Shown here: piece by piece, positions 1-8,497 of the stretch
Numbering within the stretch: the stretch's first letter is position 1
Layout: every line of letters begins with the position of its first letter
Assembly: GCA_958295845.1 (NCBI GenBank)
Contig: OY282376.1
Coordinates: 4,167,022 to 4,231,021, forward strand
From: Caldilineaceae bacterium
GTDB lineage: Bacteria; Chloroflexota; Anaerolineae; Caldilineales; Caldilineaceae
Length of the DNA: 64,000 nt
Direction: 5' to 3'
Position numbers and translations under genes: made by a program
The notes under the pieces: generated by a model
Told to the model about the DNA's origin: nothing
What the model saw: the letters and a program-made list of their open reading frames with translations, nothing else
The model's database searches: none

Positions 1-264
1 TCGGCGAAAATTCAAATTTTTCTTAAAGCGTATTTTTTCAGGCTGCGCCCGATGGAAATCGGAGCGCTTTGTTGCGCTGGTCTGCGGCGTCGCCCCGGCA
101 CTCGGTAACCAGGTCGGGCGCCTTTTCGATAGCACGCAGATCCAAGTACCTCTGCCCCAATCCGCTCCGGCAAACGCCGCGGCCCTCCAGGGCCCCGTCT
201 CCCGGTTTGTCGGGCAACCTCTCCGCCTGGCACCGCCGGGCCGGGCCACACTGCCCCGAGCTCC

Positions 265-348
265 TGGCTGATCAACGACAATACCGCCACGCTTGATCAG
301 TTCACCTCCCTGCCCGGCATCGACACCTCAATTATGCGTCCGGTTTAA
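265..348 (+). pseudogene. Possible C-terminal remnant of a ComEA-like helix-hairpin-helix protein
   Basis: The frame ending at the TAA at 346-348 reads LINDNTATLDQFTSLPGID near its end. This resembles the helix-hairpin-helix signature of ComEA-type DNA-binding proteins, which run roughly LNINTATxxELxxLPGIG. No matching N-terminal part is visible, and the reading upstream in this frame is not recognisable. It is either the worn tail of a competence-type protein or a chance match. The Gly-Ile pair of the hairpin is kept, but the second glycine is replaced by Asp. Confidence 0.25.
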
Positions 349-366
349 GGACTTCTGAGCGAGTTC

Positions 367-381
367 ATCTCAATTTGAGAT
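367..381. promoter_or_regulatory. Perfect palindrome, possible operator
   Basis: ATCTCAA, one T, then TTGAGAT forms a perfect 7-1-7 palindrome about 170 bases before the response regulator start. Its size and symmetry suit a dimeric DNA-binding protein. The regulator it would serve is unknown. OmpR-type proteins usually prefer direct repeats, so autoregulation by the adjacent regulator is only one option. Confidence 0.35.
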
Positions 382-529
382 ATTTCTACGACATTTCCCC
401 TCTATTATTGACAGTATGTGAGGGACATCCCCCGCGTAACCCAAACAAATCGACGTGGAAAAGTGCGACGCAAGAAATCAAGGACTAGAATGGTAACCTT
501 GTCGGAGAGAGGGAATCTTTTCTGCATGG

Positions 530-548
530 GTTCATTGTGAGAATGAAC
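530..548. promoter_or_regulatory. Inverted repeat abutting the response regulator start codon
   Basis: GTTCATT, five bases, then AATGAAC is a perfect inverted repeat ending one base before the GTG start at 550. No clear Shine-Dalgarno sequence lies in this spot. The repeat therefore covers the ribosome entry region and could act as an operator or as a hairpin limiting translation. An overlapping out-of-frame ATG at 543 lies inside the right arm. Confidence 0.4.
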
Positions 549-549
549 A

Positions 550-1227
550 GTGAGTCACCTGATATTGGTTGTTGAAGACGACACAACCATCGCGAACTGG
601 TTGAGGGTATTCCTGGAGGAGGAGGGCTTTGCGGTCGAAGTCGCCCATGACGGCAGGACGGGTCTCAACCTGGCTCGCAGCCTTACCCCCGACCTGATTG
701 TGCTTGATCTGATGCTTCCCCGCCTCGATGGAATGGAACTCTGTCAAATTCTGCGCCGCGAATCGGATGTTCCGATCATCATGCTCACAGCAAAGGCGGG
801 CCTTGCAGACCGTACCAGGGGCCTGGACACCGGCGCTGACGACTATGTCGTCAAACCCTTCGATCCCGAGGAGGTTGTCGCACGCGCCAAAGCGGTGTTG
901 CGGCGCGTCCAGGACAGGGTTCAGCAGCGTTTGCGTCACGGTCGCATCACGATTGATGAGACGACACGGCGCGTCACAGTTGACGAAAAGCCGATCAATC
1001 TGAGCCGGACACTGTACCTGCTGCTGGCTGCATTCATGCGTCATCCGAACCAGGTACTCACACGGGACCAACTGATCGCCCTCGCCTTCGATGACGATTT
1101 CGATGCGTACGACCGGTCCATCGACAACCACATTTTTCGTCTGCGCAAGCAGATTGCCGCAGATGGTTTCCAGCCGATACAGACCGTCTACGGATCCGGC
1201 TATCGATTTGTAACGAAGGATGAATGA
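550..1227 (+). CDS. OmpR/PhoB-family response regulator
   Basis: Cytoplasmic DNA-binding response regulator of 225 residues, the normal length for the OmpR family. The receiver domain (about 4-115) shows the acidic pocket E9-D10-D11, the phosphoacceptor D53 in VLDLMLP, the switch residue T80 and the conserved K102 in VKPFD. The C-terminal part (about 130-222) is a winged helix ending in the typical YGSGYRF wing. The start is a GTG; the nearby ATG at 543 is in another frame. Its stop overlaps the kinase start as ATGA, so the pair is translationally coupled. Likely targets are the lipoprotein genes that follow on the same strand, but this is inferred from position only. Confidence 0.93.
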   Translation: MSHLILVVEDDTTIANWLRVFLEEEGFAVEVAHDGRTGLNLARSLTPDLIVLDLMLPRLDGMELCQILRRESDVPIIMLTAKAGLADRTRGLDTGADDYVVKPFDPEEVVARAKAVLRRVQDRVQQRLRHGRITIDETTRRVTVDEKPINLSRTLYLLLAAFMRHPNQVLTRDQLIALAFDDDFDAYDRSIDNHIFRLRKQIAADGFQPIQTVYGSGYRFVTKDE

Positions 1228-2675
1228 TGTCGTTATACTGGCGCTTTCTGGGGGCGTTTGTCCTACTGATTCTGTTCGCCGTTTCGCTCAGCGTCGGCAT
1301 CGGATACTATGCGACGCTGGACCGATTGCACACATATGGCGGCGAGCTCAGCAGCAAGGCAGCTGAGCTTGTCGCCCAGAAGCTAGGCCAATCCTACACG
1401 TACTCAGACGGCTGGGAGACGCTGGTCGTCACAGTGTCCGAAGCAGGCTCAGGCAATCTCATCAGTTCAAGAAGAGAACAAGAGCAACGCCACGAAGACA
1501 ATATGCAAGAGGAGCACTATGTACTGTTCCACAAAAGGGTAAGCGGAGATGAGATACTTGTATTTGTCGACGTTGGCGATGAATATGCCTTGTACGACGA
1601 CCTCTCCGATTTGCTGCAAGACCGAGCCGCATCCGAACTGAATGAACAGATCGTTAATGAGCAAGTTGTCAATGTAGCCGACGACAGCGCTCGCCAAGCG
1701 GTGGGGTATGCCATCCTGGATTTCTATCAGGAGTTCGGCGCAACCGAATCACGAAGCTTTGTCCGAGGCCTGCTTTACACCACAGTCATCGGCGGACTGC
1801 TGACCGTCGCCATTGCGCTCTTGCTCGCCGCCTGGCTCTCCAAACGCATCTCCACCCCTGTTACTGCCTTGACCCAGGCCTTCCGGACCGTTGCCCAACG
1901 CGGGGATACCGCTTTGCTCCCGGTTACTTCCTCTGATGAACTGGGGCAGATGAGCAGCGCTTTCAACAAGATGACAACCGCTCTGCAGACGCAACGCGAC
2001 CTGCGCAACCGTCTGCTCGACGATGTTTCCCACGAGCTGAGCACGCCCCTGAGCATCATCCGTCTCGAGGCCCACGCGCTGCGCAGAGGCCTGCAATCCC
2101 CGTCGCAGGCCGCCGACCGGATTGTTCAGGAGGTCAATATGCTGGGCAACCTGGTGCGCGATCTGGGCTGGCTGGCCGAAACCGAGTCGGACGAGTTGCA
2201 GCTCACCGTTGAATCCTGCGCCATCGATCAACTTCTCACCGCTGAACTGGCGCGCTGGCAGCAACAGGCAGAGATGAACCGAATCACACTCTCGCTGCAG
2301 TTGCCCCCTGACCCGCCGAACTTCAACCTGGACCCGATGCGCATGAGCCAGGCGCTCGGCAATGTGATAGACAACGCCCTCCGGCATACGCAGGCTGATG
2401 GACAGGTTGAGGTTGCCGCAACTATGGAAGCGGGGCGGCAGCTCACGATTTCCGTAACCGACGACGGAGCGGGGATCAGTTCCACCGATCTGCCTCACAT
2501 TGTGGACCGCCTCTACCGCGCCGACCGATCGCGCAGCCGCCGTACAGGGGGCGCAGGCCTGGGGCTGGCCATTACGCGCGCAGTCGTCGAAGCACACGGG
2601 GGTACCATTGCCGTGGCGAGTGACGGACCGGGACAGGGCACAACCGTGCGAATCGATCTCCCGCTGCAGGAGTAA
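1224..2675 (+). CDS. Membrane sensor histidine kinase
   Basis: Transmitter partner of the preceding regulator, 483 residues. One membrane helix lies near residues 8-30 and another near 183-205. They enclose an extracytoplasmic sensor of about 150 residues that is rich in acidic and polar residues and resembles no sensor family I can name. A HAMP linker follows (about 205-258), then the HisKA dimerisation helix with H270 in DVSHELSTPL, and a HATPase_c domain with the N box around 380-388 (NVIDNALRHT), the G1 box DDGAGIS (413-419) and the G2 box TGGAGLGLAI (441-450). All catalytic motifs are intact. The gene ends 11 bases before the first lipoprotein gene, which has its own AAGGAG ribosome site, so the three genes are probably one operon. 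Confidence 0.93.
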   Translation: MMSLYWRFLGAFVLLILFAVSLSVGIGYYATLDRLHTYGGELSSKAAELVAQKLGQSYTYSDGWETLVVTVSEAGSGNLISSRREQEQRHEDNMQEEHYVLFHKRVSGDEILVFVDVGDEYALYDDLSDLLQDRAASELNEQIVNEQVVNVADDSARQAVGYAILDFYQEFGATESRSFVRGLLYTTVIGGLLTVAIALLLAAWLSKRISTPVTALTQAFRTVAQRGDTALLPVTSSDELGQMSSAFNKMTTALQTQRDLRNRLLDDVSHELSTPLSIIRLEAHALRRGLQSPSQAADRIVQEVNMLGNLVRDLGWLAETESDELQLTVESCAIDQLLTAELARWQQQAEMNRITLSLQLPPDPPNFNLDPMRMSQALGNVIDNALRHTQADGQVEVAATMEAGRQLTISVTDDGAGISSTDLPHIVDRLYRADRSRSRRTGGAGLGLAITRAVVEAHGGTIAVASDGPGQGTTVRIDLPLQE

Positions 2676-2686
2676 GGAGACAAATC

Positions 2687-3448
2687 ATGTTCAAAGGAAT
2701 TCTGCTCGTCGGGCTCGTTCTTCTTGCCGCGGCCTGCACGGTTACACCGGCTGCATCTTCCGTTGCGACACGATCGGTGCAGGAGCCAAGAGCACTGGCT
2801 GTGTTGGCAGCGGAGCAAGGGTCAACACCGCTGCCTGTGTCCGGAGCGGCGCAGGGGCAGGCAGTGCTGACAGTGTCCGAAGAGCCGGCTGATTGTCCCG
2901 GCGGCTCTCTCAGGATGCTGCCCGGGCAGACTGCATTCGACCCCATTGCAGATGATATACCGGCTTATATTGACATTGTCGGCGCGGCGTCCAGCCTGGA
3001 TGGTGAAACGCTGACGGCGGTCTTCTCTCTGAGGGAGGTCCCCGCAGAGATGGCGTTCAACAGGGAAGGTGTCAAGGACCTTCACTCCGAATATATGTGG
3101 ACGGTTGAAATTTTCGTGGAGAACAGCGAGGAGTCCGAGTCTGAACAGATGGAATACATGCTGGGCGCGGTTTACTCGGCCAGAAGGGTCCTGGCAGACA
3201 CGCCGGCGGCCACTCGTCCTTTCCAGGAGGCTGTGCGAAGCACCTTGTGGAAGGCCAAGCACGATCATGAACAGGACGTGACTTTTTTGATAAACGTACC
3301 CGTTCATGTCCGTATGCTCGTCTCTCACGAAGAGGACACGCTCACGCTTATCAGCGAGGTGCCGGGCATCACGTCGGAGTCGACCCTTTTGTTCTCGACC
3401 TATGACATTCTGCTCGGTCAAGACGGCGTCTCTTGTCACCCTGGTTGA
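2687..3448 (+). CDS. Lipoprotein with one copy of the window's unnamed repeat domain
   Basis: 253-residue predicted lipoprotein. The signal peptide ends in LLAAAC, so C17 would be lipidated. A low-complexity Ala/Val/Ser linker follows, then one domain of about 170 residues. The domain contains PGQTAFDPIADDIPAYIDI, then LTAVFSLREVP, and IPAY/EVPGITSES-type elements. It is bracketed by a Cys near its start (ADCPGG) and one near its end (DGVSCHPG). The IDxDNDxxTG motif of the multi-copy relatives is degenerate here (ENSEESESE). I do not recognise the family. It starts 11 bases after the kinase gene with a good AAGGAG site. The next gene is a close paralogue with the same lipobox, so the two arose by tandem duplication. 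Confidence 0.85.
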   Translation: MFKGILLVGLVLLAAACTVTPAASSVATRSVQEPRALAVLAAEQGSTPLPVSGAAQGQAVLTVSEEPADCPGGSLRMLPGQTAFDPIADDIPAYIDIVGAASSLDGETLTAVFSLREVPAEMAFNREGVKDLHSEYMWTVEIFVENSEESESEQMEYMLGAVYSARRVLADTPAATRPFQEAVRSTLWKAKHDHEQDVTFLINVPVHVRMLVSHEEDTLTLISEVPGITSESTLLFSTYDILLGQDGVSCHPG

Positions 3449-3541
3449 TTCAGCCCTCCCGGCTCACGTCCATGCAGCACAAAGAGCGGCCGGGTCAGAC
3501 GTAACCCAAACCCTGCCTCGAGTTCCCTAGGAGAATTCACC
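3449..3541 (+). repeat. Duplicated 93-base intergenic spacer, copy 1
   Basis: The gap between the first two lipoprotein genes is exactly 93 bases, as is the next gap. The first part just after the stop codon is nearly the same in both: TTCxGCCCxCCCGG followed by xTCACGTCCATGC. Conservation fades towards the ribosome site of the next gene. This shows that spacer and gene were copied together. No terminator is visible, so read-through is likely. Confidence 0.7.
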
Positions 3542-4324
3542 GTGTTCAAAAGCTTTGTGATCGTCGGCCTCGCACTTCTCGCTGCTGCCTGCGTGCCAAT
3601 ACCTGCGGAGCCGCCGGCAGCAGCGGAACCACCGCAGACGTCAGATCCCCCCGCAACATCGGAGCCAGCGCATACATCAGAGCCGTCGCGGGGGCCAAGA
3701 ATGATCCCAGCGTTCGAAAATGTCGCCGACTGCCCCGATGGAGATGTGCCTGGCCCTGCCGTCACCCAGGTTGTCATTGACTATCTTGAAATGCTGCCCG
3801 GTCAGAGCGCGAACGATCCCGTCGCAGACAACATACCGGCTTACGTTGATATGACCAGGGCGGAATCCAACCTGGCGGGTGAGACCCTGACGGCTGTTTT
3901 CCATCTGAGGGAAGTCCCCGAGGAATTGGAGTTCAACAGGAAAGGTGTCGACCACATGAGCCCGGAGTATATGTGGATGATTCACATTGACGCCGATGGC
4001 GAGGACGAAACTGAATCTGAACGATACGAGTACACGTTTGGAGCCTTTTCCAACCTCACTCCGGGGCGGACATACAGACAGACCAAAACCCTCTCATTTG
4101 AAGACGGGATTCAGATCATTTTGTGGGAACACCGGCGTGATCACAAAGGGATTGAATCACAATTGATAGACGTGCCCGCTGATGCCCGACTAATCGTCTC
4201 TTACGACGACAACACGCTCACGCTAGTCAGCGAGGTTCCGGGCATCACATCCGAATCAGTCCTTATGTTTTTGACCTTGGACACCCTGCTCGGTCTGGAT
4301 GGGGTCTCTTGCCGTCCTGGTTAA
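3542..4324 (+). CDS. Lipoprotein with one copy of the repeat domain, paralogue of the previous gene
   Basis: 260-residue predicted lipoprotein starting at GTG, preceded by TAGGAGAATTC as ribosome site. Its signal (MFKSFVIVGLALLAAAC) matches the preceding gene almost residue for residue, with C17 as the lipidation site. An Ala/Pro/Ser/Thr-rich linker (about 18-55) follows, then the single repeat domain (about 60-260). The domain has ADCPDG at its start, LTAVFHLREVPEELEFNRKG in the middle, and EVPGITSES and DGVSCRPG at the end. The Ca-site-like motif is weak (IDADGEDETES). The product would sit on the outer face of the cytoplasmic membrane. Function unknown. Confidence 0.85.
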   Translation: MFKSFVIVGLALLAAACVPIPAEPPAAAEPPQTSDPPATSEPAHTSEPSRGPRMIPAFENVADCPDGDVPGPAVTQVVIDYLEMLPGQSANDPVADNIPAYVDMTRAESNLAGETLTAVFHLREVPEELEFNRKGVDHMSPEYMWMIHIDADGEDETESERYEYTFGAFSNLTPGRTYRQTKTLSFEDGIQIILWEHRRDHKGIESQLIDVPADARLIVSYDDNTLTLVSEVPGITSESVLMFLTLDTLLGLDGVSCRPG

Positions 4325-4417
4325 TTCGGCCCGCCCGGTTCACGTCCATGCGTCAGACAGGGAGGCCAGGTTCGACGAAGCCCGAATGTCGCTTTCATTT
4401 TCCAGGGGGAATCCACC
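4325..4417 (+). repeat. Duplicated 93-base intergenic spacer, copy 2
   Basis: Same length as the spacer at 3449-3541 and alike for about the first 30 bases, including TCACGTCCATGC. The region just before the next start codon is AGGGGGAATCCACC. It points to stepwise tandem copying of the lipoprotein genes. Confidence 0.7.
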
Positions 4418-6754
4418 ATGTTCAGAAACCTTGTGGTTGTCGGACTCGCGCTTCTCACCGCCGCCTGCGCACCCATACCGGCAGAGCCGCCGGCAGCATC
4501 GGAACTGTCGCGTCCGGTGGACGGCTCCGCAGCTGTTTCAGAGCAGGATGAATTCAAAGATCTCTCTCGCGACCTGGTTGCGCACATAGATATTCGCGGC
4601 GTCACGACAGCGCTGGACGGGGAGACCTTAACCGTCACCTTTCAACTCAGGGATCTGCCGGAGACGTTGACCTTCAACAGAACGGGGGTGCCGAAGCATG
4701 CCCTGGAGTACAACTGGGAGGTGTCGATCGATGTAGACAGCGACCCGGAAACAGGCAGCGCCGGGTTCGATTACATGCTGTCTGCCGGCCATTTCGTGCA
4801 TCCGCTCGCAAAAAACAGCGATACGGTGGCGGAGATAACCCAACCGGGCTTCGTCAAAGCCAGCCTTTGGGGGTTGAACCGGCAGGGGTACAGGGTTCCG
4901 GCAGAGGCAGATATCGCGATCGAGGTATCTGCCGAGGAGAACACGATAACGCTTTCGGGAGAGATTCCCGGGATCACGGAAGCGTCGCGGCTCAAGCTCC
5001 GGGCGTATGATTTCTTCGCCGGCTCAGTAGAGATGAGCGGTCATGGGCCGTCGAGCACGGGCCTGGCCGCCAGCCAGTGCATACCTGACCGGCCCATTGT
5101 TACGCCCGGTCAGACCGTGCTGGACGCAGCCGCCGACGTGCCGGCCGCGCATATCGACATTATCGAGATCAACAGCTCCCTTTCTGAAGAGATCCTGACC
5201 GTCGTGTTTCAACTCAGAGACGTTCCGGAGACGTTAACGTTCGACAGAACGGGCGTGCCGGAGAAGGCCCTGGAGTACAACTGGGAGGTGTCGATCGATG
5301 TGGACAACGACCGCACAACAGGCTCCTACGGGTTCGACTACGCTCTGTCCGCCATGCACTTTGTGTTCCCCAGGGCCGGCGGCATCAATACAATCGCAGC
5401 TATAGATACGCCGGGGGTTCTGCAAACCAACACCTGGGATCTGGATCAACATGACTCCATGACAATCGAATGGGGCCGCCTCGAAGTATCCGCTGAAAAC
5501 AACACGATAACGCTTTCCGGGAAAGTCCCGGGCATCACCGCGGAATCCCGGCTTGCGTTCGGGGCTTCCGATTACCTGGGCGGCACGGAGGAGGTTGGAT
5601 GTTTTCTCTCGAACAGCCTGGGTCATGAGCCGTTCAGACAGTGTACGCCGTATGACGCCCCGGTCAGGGCCGGGAGTGCCGTCGCCGATGACCTGTCCGA
5701 TGTACCTGCCGCGCATATAGATATCACGGCGGTCGACACCTCCCTTTCAGGGGAGACGCTGACGGCCGTTTTCCATCTCAGAGACGTTCCGGAGACATTG
5801 ACATTCGACAGGGCAGGCGTGCCGGATGATGAGCTTGAGTACAGCTGGAAGGTGTCTGTCGATGCGGACAATGACCCCGAGACCGGTTGGGGGGGGATCG
5901 ACTATACCCTTTCCGCCGTGCACAAAGTGTCCGCCACCTCCAGTGGAGGTGGCACAACGGCGCCCATAGAGGCAGGGAGGAATGTACAGGTCAGCACGCG
6001 CAAATTGACGCCGGGAGAAGGTTTTGCCTTCTTCGAAGATGCCCGCCTTGAAGTATCTGCCGAGGACAACACGATCACCCTTTCCGGGGAGATTCCCGGC
6101 ATCACGACCGTGTCGCCGCTCGCGTTCGAGGCTTACGACTATTCAGGAGGTACGGAGATGGTGGGATGTCTGTCTCCCGTGCCTGTCACATATGAAGCCC
6201 CCTGCGATTCTGACGACACCATGATTGCGCCTGGGCAGACCGTGAACGACGGCGTCACCGACACGTTGCCCGCGCACATGGACATCACCCAAATCAGCAC
6301 AACCCTGACCGGCGAGACGCTTGCCGTTGTCTTCCATCTCAGGGATATTCCGGAGACGCTGGCGTTCAACAGGGAGGGCGTCCGGGATGACATGTTGGAG
6401 TACCTTTGGTCTGTGTCGATCGACGTGGACAACGACCGCGCAACAGGCGGATATCTGGGAGATGACTACAGTATGTCCGCCAGCCGCTTCAGGCATCCCT
6501 CGTTCAGTGACGCGGGTGTTCATCTGCCTATTGAAGAAGCTGTGCAGGTCGACACTTGGAAGATGGACCCGTATGGCGTTTTCGCCGCCTATCTGAGCAG
6601 CGCCGGCATTGAGGTGTCGTCTGAAGAGAACACGATTACGCTTGTCGGCGATATTCCCGGCATTACGTCAGAGTCGCGGCTTGTTTTCGAGGCCTATGAT
6701 TTTCTGCACGGTTCGGAGCAGGTGACTTGCCAGGTTTCTGTTGACAGCAGGTGA
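4418..6754 (+). CDS. Lipoprotein with four copies of the repeat domain
   Basis: 778-residue predicted lipoprotein. The signal MFRNLVVVGLALLTAAC gives C17 as lipidation site, and a short Ala/Pro linker follows. Four repeat domains of about 185 residues follow, starting near residues 45, 225, 408 and 594. The common core runs hIDIxxVxTxLxGETLTxxF, then LRDxPETLTFxRxGV, LEYxWxVSIDVDND, xxTG, and ends in EIPGITxxSxLxFxAYD. Units 2, 3 and 4 have a Cys at each end. Unit 1 lacks both (SVEMS replaces the usual VGC). The domain reads as a secreted beta-rich module, and the acidic IDVDNDxxTG turn could bind calcium. Units 1, 2 and 4 are the closest relatives of units 8, 7 and 9 of the giant protein downstream. 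Function unknown; a surface adhesin or ligand-binding role is a guess. Confidence 0.87.
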   Translation: MFRNLVVVGLALLTAACAPIPAEPPAASELSRPVDGSAAVSEQDEFKDLSRDLVAHIDIRGVTTALDGETLTVTFQLRDLPETLTFNRTGVPKHALEYNWEVSIDVDSDPETGSAGFDYMLSAGHFVHPLAKNSDTVAEITQPGFVKASLWGLNRQGYRVPAEADIAIEVSAEENTITLSGEIPGITEASRLKLRAYDFFAGSVEMSGHGPSSTGLAASQCIPDRPIVTPGQTVLDAAADVPAAHIDIIEINSSLSEEILTVVFQLRDVPETLTFDRTGVPEKALEYNWEVSIDVDNDRTTGSYGFDYALSAMHFVFPRAGGINTIAAIDTPGVLQTNTWDLDQHDSMTIEWGRLEVSAENNTITLSGKVPGITAESRLAFGASDYLGGTEEVGCFLSNSLGHEPFRQCTPYDAPVRAGSAVADDLSDVPAAHIDITAVDTSLSGETLTAVFHLRDVPETLTFDRAGVPDDELEYSWKVSVDADNDPETGWGGIDYTLSAVHKVSATSSGGGTTAPIEAGRNVQVSTRKLTPGEGFAFFEDARLEVSAEDNTITLSGEIPGITTVSPLAFEAYDYSGGTEMVGCLSPVPVTYEAPCDSDDTMIAPGQTVNDGVTDTLPAHMDITQISTTLTGETLAVVFHLRDIPETLAFNREGVRDDMLEYLWSVSIDVDNDRATGGYLGDDYSMSASRFRHPSFSDAGVHLPIEEAVQVDTWKMDPYGVFAAYLSSAGIEVSSEENTITLVGDIPGITSESRLVFEAYDFLHGSEQVTCQVSVDSR

Positions 6755-6944
6755 AAGCGAGTTCCGGCATGACAATCGTTATTGCGACCGGATTGGAACC
6801 GTCGTTCTTTGACTGACCGTTCATATGAGGAAAGGAGAGGTGTTTTAGTTCGTGGTCCACTTTTCGGGACTCACAATACTGCCACCCTTTATGTTTTTTC
6901 TGGCACTTAGTCAGATGTATGCCGAAAGCTGAGAGGAGAAACTG
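6755..6944 (+). other. Gap before the SIMPL gene, with a 13-base element shared with the giant-gene leader
   Basis: This 190-base gap contains CACAATACTGCCA at 6872-6884. The same 13 bases recur at 8010-8022, upstream of the giant repeat gene. The stretch around the element is AT-richer than the genes, as expected for a promoter region. No clear -35/-10 pair or terminator was found. Confidence 0.4.
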
Positions 6945-7682
6945 ATGAACAGAATCCTGATCAACTCGCTCATCGTTCTGGCCTGCTTATTTGCGCCCGT
7001 AAATGGCTACGCGGCGCTTGCATCGGACGAGGATGTTGACGGCCTAACACCGGTGGATGGCCGGCCCGGCATAAGCGTCACCGGCTATGGATACGCTTCC
7101 GCACCACCTGATGCAGCGCGAGTTTACCTGACTCTGGGTTCCCAACCCGGTTTTCCAGGCGTTGGAAGCGGCATGCTCATGGTCGATGCGGAGAGAGTTG
7201 AAAATGTGCGTGACCTGTTGCTGGAAAGAGGGATAAGAGAAGAGACGGTGGAGACCAAACATCTCGTCTACAGCCTCTTCGCCCCTACGAACCCGACGAG
7301 TGAAATCGCGTTTATCCATGACGACCCCGGCGGCCTGCAGGAATTCCTGCAGGAGCTGCATAAGGCGTTGCAAGCGCAGCAGGCGCCGGCGCTGCTGTCC
7401 ACGCAGGTTACGTTCATCGTGGAAGACTGCTACGCTCTTGAGGAGGAAGCGATTCTGGATGCCTTCGCCGATGCCAAGATGCGGGCAGGCCGTCTTTCCC
7501 GTTTGTTGGACCTGTCTCTTGGTGAGGAGGTCATCGCTGTTTCCGAGGAGATAAGTGCTCCTCAATGCAGAGCTTCCTCCTGGTCCGACTTCATAAGCCG
7601 GGCGGCCTTTCCGCTCGAGAACAATGTTGCCGAGGTGGAGGCAGGAGCGATGCTGAGGGTTTCGTTCGCGATTGAGAGGTAG
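6945..7682 (+). CDS. Secreted SIMPL-domain (DUF541) protein
   Basis: 245 residues with a signal peptide (MNRILINSLIVLACLFAPVNGYA) and no lipobox, so it is probably exported and released or loosely held. The mature part starts with GISVTGYGYASAPPDAARVYL, the usual opening of the SIMPL family, in which a hydrophobic strand with GxG is followed by PDxA. Family members are periplasmic or extracytoplasmic proteins of about 230-250 residues with poorly defined roles; mammalian SIMPL was found as an IRAK-binding protein. A ribosome site (GAGGAGAAACTG) precedes the ATG. It lies between two repeat-domain genes on the same strand and may belong to the same regulon. Confidence 0.85.
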   Translation: MNRILINSLIVLACLFAPVNGYAALASDEDVDGLTPVDGRPGISVTGYGYASAPPDAARVYLTLGSQPGFPGVGSGMLMVDAERVENVRDLLLERGIREETVETKHLVYSLFAPTNPTSEIAFIHDDPGGLQEFLQELHKALQAQQAPALLSTQVTFIVEDCYALEEEAILDAFADAKMRAGRLSRLLDLSLGEEVIAVSEEISAPQCRASSWSDFISRAAFPLENNVAEVEAGAMLRVSFAIER

Positions 7683-8497
7683 ATCCGGTGGTTGAGCTTG
7701 GTGGGTTTACTTTATCAGGAACTGCAAGTATGTGGCCTGGACAGCCCCGGCAGGCAAGCTGTCGGGAAGCAGATTGCGCTGCTTCCTTCTCGCCGCCCTG
7801 CCCATGCACCCGGAGCAGATGATTCACCGTCCCCCGGACGGTGCGTCGACAGTCGGTTTGCGGGCTCCAGTTGTCGGGAAACGCATGGAGCGCGACAGAC
7901 GCGCCTTGCCTCTGCCGGCGCAGCGACCGGGTGCGGTCCCTGATTGGCGACGCGTAGGGACCAAACACTCTTCATTCTGTCGTTTACAGGGCGATAGACT
8001 TGATATTGCCACAATACTGCCATATGAAACGTGTTGAATTACACAAAAACTACATTTCCAGGCTGTATAATTCAAGGGCAACCTCCGCCATTCTGACGGT
8101 GGCGCATAGGGACCACCGGCCGGAAAACTCAGTTTTGAGTCTGTGCAAAGGTTTGACAGGAGGAATTTCCGCCAGTGCCATGAAAACCAGCGCATGCATC
8201 ATATCATTGCTGGTCCGGCATGCACCATGGTTCGCGGGCCCACTGTTGAGGCCAGACTCACATATCTTCGGGAACGCTGCCCACATTCTGCTCGTTTGAC
8301 GCAAAACAGTGCTTACTTGTCCTGCCTGTCATCCAAGTGGAGTGGGGCGAAGGCATATCTGAACCAGCGGACATACAGGCAAGGTCGTGGCTGGCAGGCG
8401 TCTGTCCGGCACTCATTCAATGCTGCGCGCGCTTCCCGATTTGGGAGTCCCATGGTGTCTGGAGCGGGCCCCCTTTTATCTCCCAGGAGAAGGAACA
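7683..8497. other. Long leader region before the giant repeat gene, no convincing gene
   Basis: About 815 bases without a gene I can support. Several ORFs of 60-144 codons cross it on both strands, but their compositions (runs of Arg, His, Pro) look like shadow frames and none has a good ribosome site. It contains the 13-base element CACAATACTGCCA at 8010-8022, an AT-rich patch at about 7990-8080 and an AGGAGG at 8158-8163 not followed by a well-placed start. It could contain a long 5' untranslated leader or the promoter for the giant gene. Confidence 0.5.

Larger units (their letters stand above)
1..549. other. Region upstream of the two-component operon, no intact gene
   Basis: About 550 bases before the response regulator hold no convincing intact gene. 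The overlapping ORFs near 12-296 on both strands look like chance GC-rich frames. I see a short helix-hairpin-helix-like coding remnant ending at 346-348, a perfect palindrome at 367-381 and a second inverted repeat just before the regulator start codon. A TTGACA hexamer lies at 408-413, but no good -10 box follows it at normal spacing, so I do not call a promoter. Confidence 0.5.
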
